Shown here: piece by piece, positions 10,865 to 23,784 of the stretch
How the letters are laid out: each line of letters starts with the position of its first letter
How positions within the stretch are numbered: the first letter of the stretch is position 1
Assembly: GCA_035771175.1 (NCBI GenBank)
Contig: CM069592.1
Coordinates: 39,820,198 to 39,884,197, forward strand
Source: Paratinospora sagittata
Taxonomy: Eukaryota; Streptophyta; Magnoliopsida; Ranunculales; Menispermaceae
DNA length: 64,000 nt
Reading direction: 5' to 3'
Made by a program: the position numbers and the translations under genes
The notes under the pieces: model-generated
Seen by the model: only the letters and a program-made list of their open reading frames with translations
The model's database searches: none
What the model was told of the DNA's origin: nothing

Positions 10865-11212
10865 GTTTGATAATAATTTAAATTTTTTTAAATATAATAG
10901 AGATTAACAAATTTTAAAGGTTACGTCTTTACAAGAAAAATTCTTAAATCGGGGTAAAATCTTTTTTTAAATACGGTCATTCTCTACAACAAATAAAAGA
11001 TAAAAATCATACATTTTAGAATAAATTGCTAAAATTTGTAAGTAATTGTCTATATAAAATGATTTTCCATCACTTAGATTTAGTATATAATAGTAACTAT
11101 GAAATAATTTGTTATATACCAAATACGATACACAATTACCAAAATAGCAATTAAGTTATATATATATGAATATTAAGTTTTTTGTATTTAAAGTAAATGA
11201 ATAATAATATAT
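10865..11212 (+). repeat. Direct repeat, copy 2 (partner at 915-1262)
   Basis: About 340 bp matching 915-1262 in the same orientation with scattered substitutions and small indels. After 11218 a non-repeated, more GC-rich stretch follows (to about 11500), with GTTCGA-like motifs that may be an old transposon piece; I could not classify it. Confidence 0.7.
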
Positions 11213-11861
11213 TTGTTAACATTGCGTCGAGCTTATGGTTCGACGCTTTGAAGCATGATGACGCGGTGTAAGTTCGAGCCACAGCTTTGTAAAATTTTTA
11301 AGTCTCATGGGCGCGCAAGAGAATACTTCCTGACATGATGACGGGTTTGCGGTGGAGTCTCACGATGGTAGGTGCGAGTTTGGGTCTATAAGTCGTTTAG
11401 TGTCTATGGTGCTAGGTGGTCAGGTCAAAGTTTGTTGGTGTGATATAATCGATTTTAAAGTGGCCAGATTTTCAAGAGTTGGATTTAGGGAATAAATTGT
11501 TTCTTTTCAAAAAATATATATATATTTAATTTTTTTTTTATTTTGTTAAAACTCCAATTAAAATAAGAGTCTCGTACATAATAGAATAGTATGTTTAAGA
11601 GTTTACAATTCATTCGGGAGTTTCATAGACAGCAATCATACTGGTGCGTAAAACACAGTCTATAAGAAGCGTGTAGAAGACTCCCAACAACGTCATATAC
11701 CTAGAGACGTTCCCTTCTTCCTCTCTTCTTATTCCCTCCGCGTCTGCGGTCGCTTCTGCCGCTGCAACAACACACACAGATAAAAACACAGCGGCCGCCG
11801 TGCTTGAAACCGATATAGCACCGCGGCGGAGAAGCAAAACCAAGTGACTCCAAAAACGACG

Positions 11862-14800
11862 ATGGATCCAGACGCTGTAGCCAAGGCCTTCGTAGAACAC
11901 TACTACTCGACCTTCGACACGAATCGAGGGAACCTCGCGGGGCTGTATCAGGACGCGTCGATGCTCACTTTCGAGGGCCAGAAGATCCAGGGATCGCAGA
12001 GCATAGTGGCCAAGCTCACCAGCCTTCCGTTCCAGCAGTGCAAGCACAGCATTAGCACCGTCGATTGCCAGCCCTCGGGTCCTGCCGGTGGCATGCTCGT
12101 GTTCGTCAGTGGTAATCTCCAACTTGCTGGTGAACAACACGCTCTTAAGTTCAGTCAGGTATATCTTCAAACACTTGGTGTTCATCGCCCCCAATTTTTT
12201 TTATTTATTTTTATATATTTTTTCGCTATTTTTGTTTTCAAATTTTTAGGAGTGATTGAGTTTTGGGGGTTTTGATTGAATGATTGGGTATAGATTGGTG
12301 TGATTCTGGAGGGTTATTGATATGTGTATGGTTTTGTGGTTGACTTGAAGAAGTTGTTGATCTGATATGCGGTTTCTTTGTTCCAGATCTAGTGTTTGTG
12401 TTATTTGAATTTGTTCATTTAGTTGTAAGGAAGTAATTTCAGTTTGGTTTTTTGGTGTTTGATGGAGGGATCTTTGGTAATCTGTTTGATTTATTGATAC
12501 TAGATGTTGTCATGATGGAATTAAGGGGGTGTAGAGTGAGATTCGACCTTGGGTTGAGTTGTGGTTTAGTGATATGTGGGATTTGTGCTTATTATTACGG
12601 ATCCAAGATCCTGAGGGCATTAGCCCATGGTTGGAAAACTTGGATATTCCTGCTATAGATATGATTGCAAGCACGATGGAAGAACTTGTCTTTTTTATTA
12701 TTGATTTGAACCGGTCTTTTTTTTTTTTTTTAATTTATGATTTGCCCAATTTTGTGGGATCTGATTAGTTTGATCTTCTAATAACACCGACGATTACTCT
12801 TATCCTTGGTGTCAACTACGGGGATGCTGTTGAATTGAATAAACCTTAGTCTTCCTTACTTCTTTAACCTAAGGGTAAATTGATTCTTTTTCTTTTTTTT
12901 GACATCTTCAACTTTGACATTCACACTGTCCAATTTTTTTTCTCTCTTGTATGATCACTAATCTGGCTAAATTTAGCTACTCAAAGATCGAAAATTCGAT
13001 TTCAACTTGACTTGGGTCACTTGAAAATTGAAATTAATTCGGAGAAGTTTAATTCTACATGGAGAATTTTTGTAAAAATTCTCTTAATTAGAGAAGTTCA
13101 AATAATTTTTGTATATATGCTTAAATATCTAGATTTATTATAGTATAAGCTAAAAACTAATATAAATAAACACTTTTAATACATAAAAATACTAATGAGT
13201 GACCTAACAAAAGCAGTCTTGTTAAGTGGGTTGATGAATTTGAAATGATGGCTTTTGGTCTTAATTCCTTTTCTTTGTTTTAATATTTAATTTTGTGGTG
13301 ACTTGCTTCTCAACTATATACTTTACTAATTTGAATTCCACCGTGCTTAATTATTAGTTTATTATTTAAATGTATTATTTTTTAATCTTGTTTTATAAGA
13401 GTTAACTAAAAAAAGATGTCTTTGAAAACTTTTTTAATTTATTTTTAAGTTTTTATCTTATTTATTTATTTTTATGTTCTTTTCTTCTCTTTTTGATAAA
13501 ACATATTCCATAAACTACGTAATTTGTTAGCTTGTTAAATTATTTTTTAAAATTTATATTGTTATGTTGGTTGATGAAGTTGAAAATAATACATAATTAT
13601 TGGTATTTTTTATTTTTTATTGATGAAATAACATTTTTTTAGTTCTCTGTTGAATTTTGTTGAATTTTATCGAATTTTTGCATTTTTGAATTGAAAAATA
13701 GAAATTTTATCAAATGTTGTCAACTTTTATCGAATTATTTCTGTCAATTTTTTCATTTTTTATTTTACATCCACTTCGCACTTCGATGGTAAAAAAAGGG
13801 AAATAATTCGTGGAAGTTTGTTGAATTTCGGGGAATTTTTGAACCATGTAGCTACTCTCTTAGGTTTTCATGGTCGATCATCCTTCTTTGTTCTTTACTC
13901 ATCCATTTCAACATCCTCATCTAAGACACAATGTTTTTTATTTTATTCATGTGCCATTTCTTTGCTTTTTATTTGTTGATACCTAAATTGCATCAAGTGT
14001 CGAACAATTAGTTTTTTGTAAGACCATTTAAAAAAAAATCATGATTACCTTAGATCTGATGCCCAACTCCCATTCTAGAAGCTCATGCACATATGGTTCA
14101 CGCGCAAAAATACTTAGAAGGTTAGACGCGTCATCTTGGTAATTTCTAGATATGTTGATTTCTTCAGGTTTTGCTCGTCATCACATGCTTCCTTAGAAGT
14201 TTTTATGCCTTTAGTTCATTCTCACGTAGAAGCTCACGCACATTTTTTTTTTTTTTTTGATAACCGTGGTATTAAGTATTCCGACTAATCCACGAGACCG
14301 TCACCCACCCACAAGGCCACGAGCCGGGAAACCCAAGGCAAGAGGACCCACCACGCCACACGGGAATAAATCCCAAAATGGAGGCGCAAGGGGAATTCGA
14401 AGTTGCAACCATCCGGATAGGAATTTGCTTCCCCTCCTCCTCCGACCACTGAGCCATTACATCACGTGCTTCCTTATAAGCTACACAACTCATCCTCGTT
14501 TTAGTCTTCTTTTATATCTTGTGCTTCCTTAGAAGCTATGTTACTTGAACTCGGGTAGAGTGTCGGAATGTGGGTATATATCTAGCGGTTGGATTTGTTT
14601 ATTCTCAAATGATGAAATACAAAGACTCAGTTAAAAAGTGTCCAATAATTTGGATCCAAGTACTTGGATAGGATTGTGTTCATTACTAGGCCTATATTCT
14701 TTCTTCTTTTTTCCTTTGTTCTTATCATCCATCCTTTTTTCCTTCGTTTTTTGTCTTTCCTCACATGAATTGTCACCTACTATACATTTGCTTCTTTTCT

Positions 14801-17281
14801 TCTTTCTTTCATTTCTTTGGAAAATCCAAAAATCAAAGTGTCAAACCTATTACTCTCGCCCATTTGGTGTCATATCGTATCAACACGTGTATGTTGGGCT
14901 AGAGTAAAAAGGTCATGCAACATAGCTTAGAAGCTTATGTGGTCTTGAGCACATGCTTACTAAGATGCGCACTTGCTTCTGGTCTTGTTTGTCATCACAT
15001 TTCCCTTAGAAGCTTTTGTGGTTTTAAGCACGTGCCTATTAGGAAGCTTGAGCGCATGCGAACTTAGAACTTGACATGCCTTTTTCTTTTCTTTTACTTT
15101 TCATCACATTCTTCCTTAGAACCTCATGTGGTTTTGAGTGCGTGGTTACTGAGAAGAGCACTCGTCTTTTTTATCTCATTTGTTATCACGTACTTTCTTA
15201 GAAGCTCATGGCCGCCTTGATTGTGTGTTTACTTAGAAGCTCATGTGTGTTCTCATCTCATTTACTCCACAATATTATTACTCTACTTTCTGGAACCTTA
15301 TTGCTCTTATGGTGATTTTATTGTAAGAAAATGACTTCATTGGTGATCTCCTAAAATTTGGAATAATTCTAAAATCTGATCTTCTAGCCTAGGAGATAAA
15401 GATAATCCCTACCTATGAAGACCCTACAAGAAGATTCAAGATAGACATGTTAAAACACTACCTTTGTGGCTTGGCTGGGTACATGAATGAATCTACCACA
15501 TTCCTTGATTGCAATTTAAAGGAGAAAATGATGAGAAAGAACATCTTACTTCTGCGTATCAATTACTGAAAGTAATTACGAATCTATGATATGTTTAGTC
15601 ATTGAGCAATACACATCAAACACCACATCTTGCAAATATTGTTATGAACCGATACCTCCTTTAAATTATATGTTATGCATTTTTCATGCTTGTTATTAAT
15701 TATTATGTAAAGGTGCTACTCAATGCACAAGGCTCCTGCCACTTTGAGGTCTGCGGAAGGAACGATGTACGGAGCCTACTCCATATTGAAGAGAGTATTT
15801 TCGAATTCAAACCTGGGCCTCTAGGTCATAATGGGAAACCTTAATTATTATATATGAAATGATAAATGTACGTTAAAACGTCAATTTCCTAAACTTCTCC
15901 TAGTTGATCAAGCTTACATAATTTCCTTTAGTAACTTCCTCAAGTCTTGTCTGAAAAATAGATGTACAATGTTTGGGCCGAGATTTAAGCTTTTATCCTT
16001 GGTCTACATGTATTATATGCATCTATTTCTGCATATATTGTGCTTATTCGATTGGATGATACATAGATACTATGTATCCTCTCTCTATAATTTGAATCTT
16101 TACCCTCAATCTTTAATATTGCTCCTTCATTTTCTGCTTCTTGTTTCTATGTTGGTTTAATAATATGCACTTGTCAGCTAGCAAATACAAAAGAAACTAT
16201 ACTCCGTTGAATGATGTCCTTTTTCGGAATTCCAATTTATTTCTTTTGTTTGAACTAAAACCCTCTTCGATCTTAACCAGCTTTGGAGTTAGTGTGATGG
16301 ACAGGAACCTATCTTAGGAAGTGGGTCTCCAGAGTTCAAATCCCTCCTGAGTGGACCACTTCCCATAGAGCTTTTAGAGTGTGAGGATAAGGAGGTTGGA
16401 ACATTTCTCAAGGGATAAGTTGGGTTCTCTAAGACGTGTTTGAATTAAAAAAAAAAAATGAAAAATCTTTCTCCAACATTCACATGAATGCCGTCCAAGA
16501 CTTTAGCTAACCACAAGTTCCATTTCTATAAGGTGTTTGAAATGAGTAGATATTATTCTAAGTTACTTCCATATACTTTTGCTAACTGTATCAGTATATG
16601 GTATTCTTGTAATATGGTATCCTAATGTACTTCCATATACTTTCGACTCCATGCAGTTGGGAAAATGCTTTGCTGAGTTTAATTATATGGTATCCCGATT
16701 TCTGGAGAAACTACACAAATGCATTTGGCATCTACTATAGCATATGTAGTACGGGTATATGTGTTGCACTAATAAAGGGATTAAGACTAATGGCATCATC
16801 ATCGATTAAATCAAGCTTTTTTCTTTTTTCCTCCCTCAGATTGGCAGTAAATGATATTTGAAATTCATCTGCCTCTTGTAATATGAGTTTGTTTTCTATC
16901 TTCTACATTTTCATGAGGTTGTGCTGAACATAGATGTCTCTCATCTGGCTAAAACTCATTAGACAGTGGGGGTCAATTTGTTAGCTGATATTAGAAGAAG
17001 CAATCTGGACCTGTTATGGTCCATACGATTTAATATGATACTTGAATTATTGGAGGAAGTGACTTTCGATCGCATATTTTTTCTTTTATTTTCTGTTCTT
17101 GTTTCTGCAAGCAGAGTAGGAAAGTCAGTTAGCCTTTCATGATGTTTGCTTTACTGTTGTTTCTGCCATTCTTTTTTGGACTAAACTTGTTTCATTGCTC
17201 TCTCAGATGTTCCATTTGATGCCTACACCTCAAGGAAGTTTCTACGTGTTGAATGACATATTCCGTTTGAACTATGCATGA
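11862..17281 (+). CDS. NTF2: Nuclear transport factor 2 (NTF2)
   Basis: Small homodimeric carrier that binds Ran-GDP and FxFG nucleoporins and returns Ran to the nucleus. The coding exons are 11862-12158 (99 codons, starting MDPDAVAKAFVEHYYSTFD) and 17207-17281 (24 codons plus stop, MFHLMPTPQGSFYVLNDIFR then LNYA). The total of 123 residues is the normal length for plant NTF2. The splice sites are TTCAGTCAG|GTATAT and TCTCTCAG|ATG, joined in phase 0. The protein is the NTF2 cone fold throughout, with the expected MLTFEGQKIQG and QCKHSISTVDCQPS segments. The intron is unusually long (5048 bp) and holds at least one MITE-like element, three SINEs and a degenerate tandem repeat, all non-coding. 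The upstream region from 11580 is moderately GC-rich and probably contains the leader. Confidence 0.95.
12983..13848. mobile_element. Non-autonomous DNA transposon in the NTF2 intron
   Basis: An 866-bp AT-rich block flanked by a perfect 9-bp direct repeat TAGCTACTC (12974-12982 and 13849-13857). Its ends carry imperfect inverted repeats around GATCGAAAATTC and GAATTTTTGAACC. A related element with the same left end is at 50723-51381. Its class (hAT or MULE) is uncertain. No coding capacity. Confidence 0.6.
14090..15260. repeat. Degenerate tandem repeat around CTTAGAAGCTCA
   Basis: The phrase CTTCCTTAGAAGCTCATGTG, or close variants of it, recurs about ten times at irregular spacing of roughly 60-130 bp, often next to CACATGCTT or TCATCACAT. 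Spacers differ in length and content, so this is an old, decayed array. It is interrupted by the SINE at 14243-14459. Confidence 0.6.
14243..14459 (-). mobile_element. tRNA-derived SINE
   Basis: Read on the minus strand it begins TAATGGCTCAGTGGTCGG, which fits a Pol III box A, has a box-B-like ACTTCGAATTCC about 45 bp further on, and ends in a poly(A) tail seen as 16 T at 14243-14258. It is markedly more GC-rich than its surroundings. Target duplications are not clear. Confidence 0.7.
15710..15845 (-). mobile_element. tRNA-derived SINE, family A
   Basis: Same family as 33264-33407 and 45190-45345. All three share the order AATGCACAAGGCTCC-like, then GGAAGGAACGATGTA-like, then a box B (GAATTCAAACCTGG, read as its complement), then the CTTAGGTCACAATGG-like head. 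It lies in the NTF2 intron and is 5'-truncated. Confidence 0.6.
16270..16458 (+). mobile_element. tRNA-derived SINE with poly(A) tail
   Basis: It reads GGAGTTAGTGTGATGGAC (box-A-like), then GAGTTCAAATCCCTCC (good box B), a short body, and then a 12-A tail at 16447-16458. It lies in the NTF2 intron. A different family from the SINE at 15710. Confidence 0.6.
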
Positions 17282-18385
17282 GACAGACTGTGTTTAAGAG
17301 AATCACTTTTCGATTTCAATGTCAGGAACCATAAAGAAGTTTGCTTTTATCTGTTTTAGTTTTTCAGACTATTGTGAAACAAGGAGGGGGAATTCTTTTG
17401 GTTTGTTTGTGTTTGGTCCTTAAAAAGTTATCGGCTGTTGCGCCTTGTTCTTGTGATTGAATAGACTGATTAAAAATATTTGCAATTGGGTGCCTTTGAT
17501 TCCCAGCAATGGGTTGAGTTGAGCTCCGTTGATTTGGAAAACCACTCCTGTTGAAAAATATTGCCTTTTCATCCATGAAGATAAGAGTGCTTTGTTAAGT
17601 AAACAAATCTATAAAAAATTAAGTTAAGGGGAAGAGAGAGTAAAATAAGCTGCAGATCGCTCGAGTTGCAGGAAAGTATCAATTAAGGGATTGTGATTGG
17701 CCATTGCAGCAGATGATGTGTACTCTGCAGACTAAATGTAGACAATTTGCTTAGAATCATATCCTCTCTCAGTCCAATTCACATGGGTAAGAGGAAAATC
17801 TGCAACATTGATAACATTGATAAAAGAACTAAATGACTCCAATATATATAGTTTATTATGATGGATAAAACATTGGATTCAAAGTTGTCAAAATTGCAAT
17901 TTGAATCGAAGGAATATCGGATTTTTAAATTGTTATACTCAGTGGATTGATTCATTATCATTAATTAACTAAAAAAATATTACTGTCCTTATAACACTAT
18001 AGGTACTTAACGTATACAAACACCATGATTAACATTTGTATTGTGAATCATTTACTTCACTGATCCAATCTTGATCTGATTCATCAAGGCTCAAAATGAC
18101 TAGATTTCGATTATCGATTAACGATTCTAACAACAATAATTACAATTTCATTACAATTTCATTGTAGTCGCACTTTTTGTAATTAGAATAACATTTTTCC
18201 TTCCTTAAGTGAAGACAAATTGTGCATATTTCATTACTGGTTTACTTCGAGACAAAAAGAAAGCCTTTTGAGGCAGAAACAAACAACAACCTAATGGACT
18301 CACAAAACTCAAGAACTTAAGCAGAGGAGAACAATATATAGCAGAAAATATATATATATAAATGAGGATATGAGGATAAACTAAA
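17282..18385. other. Region between convergent NTF2 and NPC genes
   Basis: Contains the NTF2 3'-UTR (to perhaps 17550) and AT-rich sequence. At 17870-18135 there are ATTCGAATC/GATTCG-type inverted motifs like those at 57440-58065, perhaps an old MITE. No gene seen. Confidence 0.4.
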
Positions 18386-21179
18386 CTAAGGGTGAGCTAC
18401 AGGTCTGGTTGTGAGGGAAGATCTCATGTCTACAATTGCAGACTCTTGAGCTCCCAGCTTGAGGGCCTCTTTGCTTGCCCTTATAAATCTTGAAACTGCA
18501 CCTGTAACATACTTGTGAGCATCCCTGACGTTCATCTTCTCGCTTATCTCATCCGGAAAGCTGCTCAAGAAGTGATCACCATTAAGAACAGCAGCCAAAT
18601 GCACTACTTCACTCTGAAACTCTGATAGTTTTCCTTCTTCATTTGCTTCTGTGCTTCTCAATGGAGCCACATCAGGCAGTACCACTGTTCAAAGATCCAC
18701 AGCACCCAATTGTCAAATTCTGCTCAGCTTTTTTTTTTTTTTTTTTTTCTAAAAGTGTTTATAAATCAAGTGCATATGGAAAAAAAAAAAAACAAAGATC
18801 ATTTAGGGAACTTTTCTCTAGTACTTTTGCCATAATAAAAAATGTCCTGTTGAGAATTTTAAATGTGTTTTTACTTAAAATGACATTTTTTCTTCTTTTT
18901 AACTCTTAATAACTATTTAAACACCATAATTTAAACAAGGATATTTTAGTGAATAACTTCAAAAGCTGAAAAATAGTTTAATTTTTAAGCAGAAGCCATA
19001 GTTGTCAAATGGCGTACAAAGTACTTTATTCTCAAGAAGTACGTCAAAAGTACTTTTAAAAGCTCAAACAAACAAGTTAAAAAAGGTGGAGCAAGAGAGA
19101 TGTAGATGTACCTGGACAATCAGTCCTGGGGGAGGCTAATCCCTGCACCACTTGCTCAAAGGTCCCAGCCCAAGCATCTCTGTGAGTGAGGAAGTTAGAA
19201 GGTAGATTGAACATTTTCTTTATTGTTGCAGGTATAGATGAATGCTCGAACTCTGAGTTTGGAGAAGGTCCCTTTGGAGCACTGATCACTGCCAAAAGCA
19301 AAAGCAAAGATTTCAAAACATAACCAATTTGGATTTAGTAAAAGAAAACATAAGAGAAAAAAAAGATGTATAGTCATAAGGCCTTTACCAATTGCTTTAT
19401 TTTGTCCTGGATCATATTCTTAGTTCCCCCAAACAACCAAAATCACAAATGTACACACATAAATATGAAATGGAAGCATTTAAATAAAGAGCAGAACAGA
19501 ATTCAAACACAAACATCTCCAACTTTTGGACCTATTCCACACCCAACTCAACACAACTGAGCCTTTTATCAACTATAAGAATCCGTTTCCTCCACTTTGT
19601 TCTATCAAGACCCAATTCGATGGTTCTATTACTAATCTTTCTTAATTCGTTCTATCCATGTTATTCAAGTCTTTCTTTGCCTTGATCACCATTGCTCGTT
19701 GATATTGGGTCACTAGAGTAGAATTATGACCCCTTCGTGTTTGGTAGGTGAGAAGATTTTTTCTTGAGAAAATAGAGTGTTCTCAAGAAAATTCTCTTAT
19801 GTCTATTTGATTAGACACGAGAATAATTGTGAGAAAATTTATGTAACATATTTAAGTTGAGATTTTTTTCTCACTCCCTACTTGACAAAATTATGGCGAG
19901 AAAAGGGCGGTTCCCCTGCTCTGTTAGCAATCTAACACTATAATTTGTAATTTTACGAAAAAAATCAGTAATTTTCTTGAGATAATTCTCATTTTCTCAT
20001 CTACCTATGTCATGGCCTTGTAGCAATACTAATTCCACACAAACAAATTAAAAAAAAAAAAAACTCAAAAGAGAGGGGATTACCAGTTCCTTTCTTGATC
20101 CAAGGAGAAACCATGATAGTAGGCACACGAACACCAAGCCTATCAAACTTGAAGAAAAAAGGGGCAGGCCCAGTATTCCCATCAGGATTAGGAACATTCA
20201 CATAAGGAGTCTTAACATGATCATAAAACCCACCATGCTCATCATAAGTAATAACCAAAAGACTCTCATTCCACTGAGGACTTGATCTCAAAGCCTCATA
20301 AACCTCCTTCACTAACTTCTGCCCATTAGCAACATCATGAGAAGGATGATCATCATTAGCAGGCATTCCTTTAAGATCAAAATACCTTGGCTCAATCACA
20401 GTCAAACTAGGCAACTTCCCTTCTCTTGCATGCTTCTTAAACTTCAAATCAAACTGATGAAACTTAAAAACATACTTCAATTTCCTCAAATTCCTATAAA
20501 ACAAAGTAGTGGGTATGTTCTGAAAATACACCCCAAAGTCCATACCATTTTCATGCAGTGAATCAAATATAGTTTTTTGTGGGTACCCTTTTGCTAGTTG
20601 CTTCTTAACATGACTAGTTGATCCATGTGAAGTAGCAGAATACACAAACAATCTATTGGGCTGTGTTGGTCCTGGAATTGAAGAAAACCAATGATCAAAA
20701 ACAGCAAATTCTCGAACAAGTGATGAGAAAACTGGTATAGATTCTGGGTGGAAGCCTTTCATTACTGTTGTGGTGAGATTGGGAGACATTGTTGAAGCTT
20801 GTTCTACAAATCCAGTCATTGTGGGATTTGGGCTTGACCCAAAAACTTGTTGCTGGACAGCTTCAAAGGAGTGGCCAGGATCTGGGTCGACGTATTGGGC
20901 GTCGTTGGTGAAGCAAATGGATTGGGAATTGGGAGATTTTGTGGAGATTTGGTTGCATTCTTTTCCTGTGACGCCGTTGATTGATGGGTTTATGGATTTC
21001 TTCATCCATCCTAGCATGTGGTCGAAGGATCTGTTTTCTAGAACAAGGACTACCATTGTTTTGATGGGTTGCTGTTGTTGTTGTGCTGATGCATTGCTGA
21101 AATGGGTTGAAAGAAGAAGAAGGAATAAGAGAGTAAGAAAGAAATGGGATTTTCTGGGTGTTTTGGAGATTTCTTCCAT
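18386..21179 (-). CDS. NPC: Non-specific phospholipase C (phosphoesterase family)
   Basis: Hydrolyses common membrane phospholipids to diacylglycerol. Its family is the phosphoesterase group shared with bacterial PlcH-type enzymes. Exons: 21179-20084, 19288-19112 and 18684-18386, each junction in phase 1 with GT/AG borders, giving 523 residues, the usual size. A signal peptide is clear (about 1-32, ending ...FSNASAQ). Signature motifs: [11 protein letters not shown] (about residue 48), [54 protein letters not shown] across the exon 1/2 junction, then [11 protein letters not shown] and the C-terminal MRSSLTTRP. It belongs to the secreted or endomembrane NPC1/2/6-like clade rather than the clade lacking a signal peptide; which member is not certain. 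Intron 1 (19289-20083) holds a short RTE tail fragment and a hairpin MITE. Confidence 0.95.
19556..19640 (-). mobile_element. RTE-type retrotransposon 3'-end fragment
   Basis: Carries the recurring 3'-end phrase of plant RTE elements (here as AAGCC/TCC-rich complement: CTGAGCCTTTTATCAACTAT, then TTCCTCCACTTTGTTCTATC). The same phrase ends the RTE remnant at 46788. Short and diverged. Confidence 0.45.
19742..20008. mobile_element. Possible hairpin MITE in NPC intron 1
   Basis: The left end TTGGTAGGTGAGAAGATTTT and the right end ...TCATTTTCTCATCTACCTA are imperfect inverted repeats, with further complementary TTCTTGAGA / TCTCAAGAA-type arms inside. No clear target duplication was seen. Confidence 0.4.
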
Positions 21180-23774
21180 GGTTTTTGGTAATGAAAATGG
21201 ATCTTGAAGAAGTATAAGAAAATTGGGTTTTCTTTGCTTCTTAAATGGGATTTTCTATGTTGTGTGGATGAGAGCAACTGTTACAGATTTTAATAGAGGA
21301 GAGAGAGAGAAGGAAGCTGCTGGCTCAAGAGAAATAACTGCACTGAATCTTTCAAAAAAAACCTGAAAGATCCTTGCTGCTTATAAAGATTTATAAATGT
21401 GCTACTTGGACAAATATAGAGAGATGAAAATTAATGGAAAAGATTGATTATTTAGTTAATACGGTATAGATGGGAAGGATTTAATGGTGGGTGGTTTTGG
21501 GGATCTGGTGGTGAGAATAGAGAAGCTTTTTGTTCTTATTTCAGAGCGTCCCTAACACTGTTGTTCTGTTCTTTTTTTGTGGAGTCTAATGGAGTTAGTG
21601 GGATGGCAAAGCAAATGGGTCAGTTACTTGGTATTTTTATTTTTTTTTTAATGATTTTTCATGAGTTATCCCCCCTCCCTAAGAAACTAGTAGACCTCTT
21701 CTTTTCACAGTGCTTACTTTGTTGCGTTAGAACAGGGATACACTCCATTTCTACCTCTAGTATTGACTTGAACAAACCATAGATTTTGGTACCTGTGATT
21801 AATTGATTTGGTCAAGCCCTTAAATGAGATGCAGGTGTAGCCCAAAAAAATTAGTTTAAAATCAAAATTTAGAGATATAGGTTCATTTTAATGTCTTAGT
21901 AATCCTTATAAAAATGTAAGCTTACTTCACTACTTCACTTGAGCTTACTTCACTCAATTCTACAAAAGGTGAAGCTTATAATAATATTATAAGTAGTGGA
22001 ATCTTTCTAATTATTTTTTAATATATTACTTTTAAGTTTTATATTCCTTTGTACTACCTCTAATATTCATTATGTCTCTTTCTTAACTAGTTTATGTAGC
22101 GAACTTCGGTTTATGCATTAAAATCATCTCAAACGATTTTCTAATTTTTTTTTTTTTTTGAATTAGAAATGCTAATATGATCAAAAAATCTGATTTAAAA
22201 TTATATTTATACTGATGTGACAGTTACAGGTGATTAACATTTATTTCTAATTTTAACCTTTGATGTTAACCATGTGCCCATCTTCATATTTTTTTTTTGT
22301 TTTTATCGTATTTAATTTATTAAGATATTATTTATTTATTATGTAACATTTTGTTAAGTGACCTTAACCACAATCACAACAGTGTGAATAGTTAAAAAAT
22401 AATGTTATTATTATTATCATTATTATTAAGAGGAATCACTTCATACATTGTTCATTAATGCCACTTATGGGGAAAATAGTTTAAAAAAGGATGAAAAATG
22501 GAGATCCTATTCACAACACTTTAGCTTGTCTGCATCAATCTTGCACTAATTTGCTCTACTTTTATCAAAAGTAAAAGCGAATGTTTAATTCTTTATGATA
22601 AAGATGAGAAATAAGCATAGAGTTCTGTGAGACCCACTTGCCACCGACAGCACAAAAGTAGATTATCAAGTACTACTCGTGCTGAAAAGAAAAAGTACTT
22701 TGGTTGGTTCGGTGGTCAAGAAAAGTCTTTACAATCGATAACAAAAAAAAAAAAAAAAAAGCGTATTACTTAAAACTCTTCAAAAATTATTATTATTTTT
22801 TCTTTCTACAGAGTTGACAAATAAATAATTGTTTAATAGAAAATAAATTTTTATATATATTTTGCTAGGTGAAAATAATTCATTGATTAATAAAAAAAGG
22901 TGGAGGACTACAATAATATTAACTAAGTACTAAACATTTTGTAAACGTTCGATTAATTTTAATAGTGTGTATTTAAACTTTTTCATTTGAAGTTAAAAAT
23001 TTAATTTTCTCTTATTATAAATAGGTGGGAGTTGAGCCATTATAATTAGTTCGTATTATCATCATTTAGGCCTCTTATGATCTTTACTATTGTACATACC
23101 TTTCTAGCACGGCTAAGTTCCTGGTTTTTAGTCCCCAGTGCCATAAGTATATTGTAAATGGGTCGTTTTATTTAATTTTTTTTTCAAAGTTTGAATATGA
23201 AGCAAACAACCCATTTACAATTCAAATTAGGTTATGATTATTACTGCAAGTTGGTATCCTTATGCTAAAACCATCCATGTTCTTCAACTTAAATCTAAAT
23301 TTAATTAATTAAACATCAAATTAAAGTTTATTTTGAATATAATACAAATAAAATTTATAAAGATATTAATAATAACACACTCCTCTTAAATTCTTCTTTC
23401 TCATTACATCCCTTTTTCTATACAATTTTATTTGGCGTTTCTATTCTCTTCTGCACATCTTTTATTTTCTTAAAACTATAGAAGTTTTTATCTATTATTA
23501 TATATATTATATATTCCATTTTAGGTAGTTTTGAAATAATCTCCCTAATTTCTCAATTATTTATATTAATATTATTTTTAATGAAATTAACAATTTAGTT
23601 GTACTTATTAACATAATAACAGTAAGAAAAACTTGTACAAACAGATTTTTTTTTTATCAATTTAAATTAATTGTTGTGATTTAATTACATTATTTTAAAA
23701 ATAATAATGTTTCCTATTTAATAAATTTTATTTTATTATTATAAGTTTTTTTTCAAAAAAATAATAATAATAGC
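21180..23774. other. NPC upstream region and intergenic sequence
   Basis: The first 300-400 bp probably hold the NPC leader (GA-rich at 21297-21312) and promoter. The rest is AT-rich with homopolymer tracts (for example 18 A at about 22743) and no supported gene. Confidence 0.45.
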
Positions 23775-23784
23775 ATCCGCAAGG

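Noticed and set aside
11610..12194. 194-codon minus-strand frame over NTF2 exon 1
   Set aside because: Antisense shadow of a GC-rich coding exon; no recognisable domain.
14243..14459. Possible true tRNA gene at the box A/box B signals
   Set aside because: No cloverleaf can be drawn by eye, and a poly(A) tail follows; a SINE explains it.
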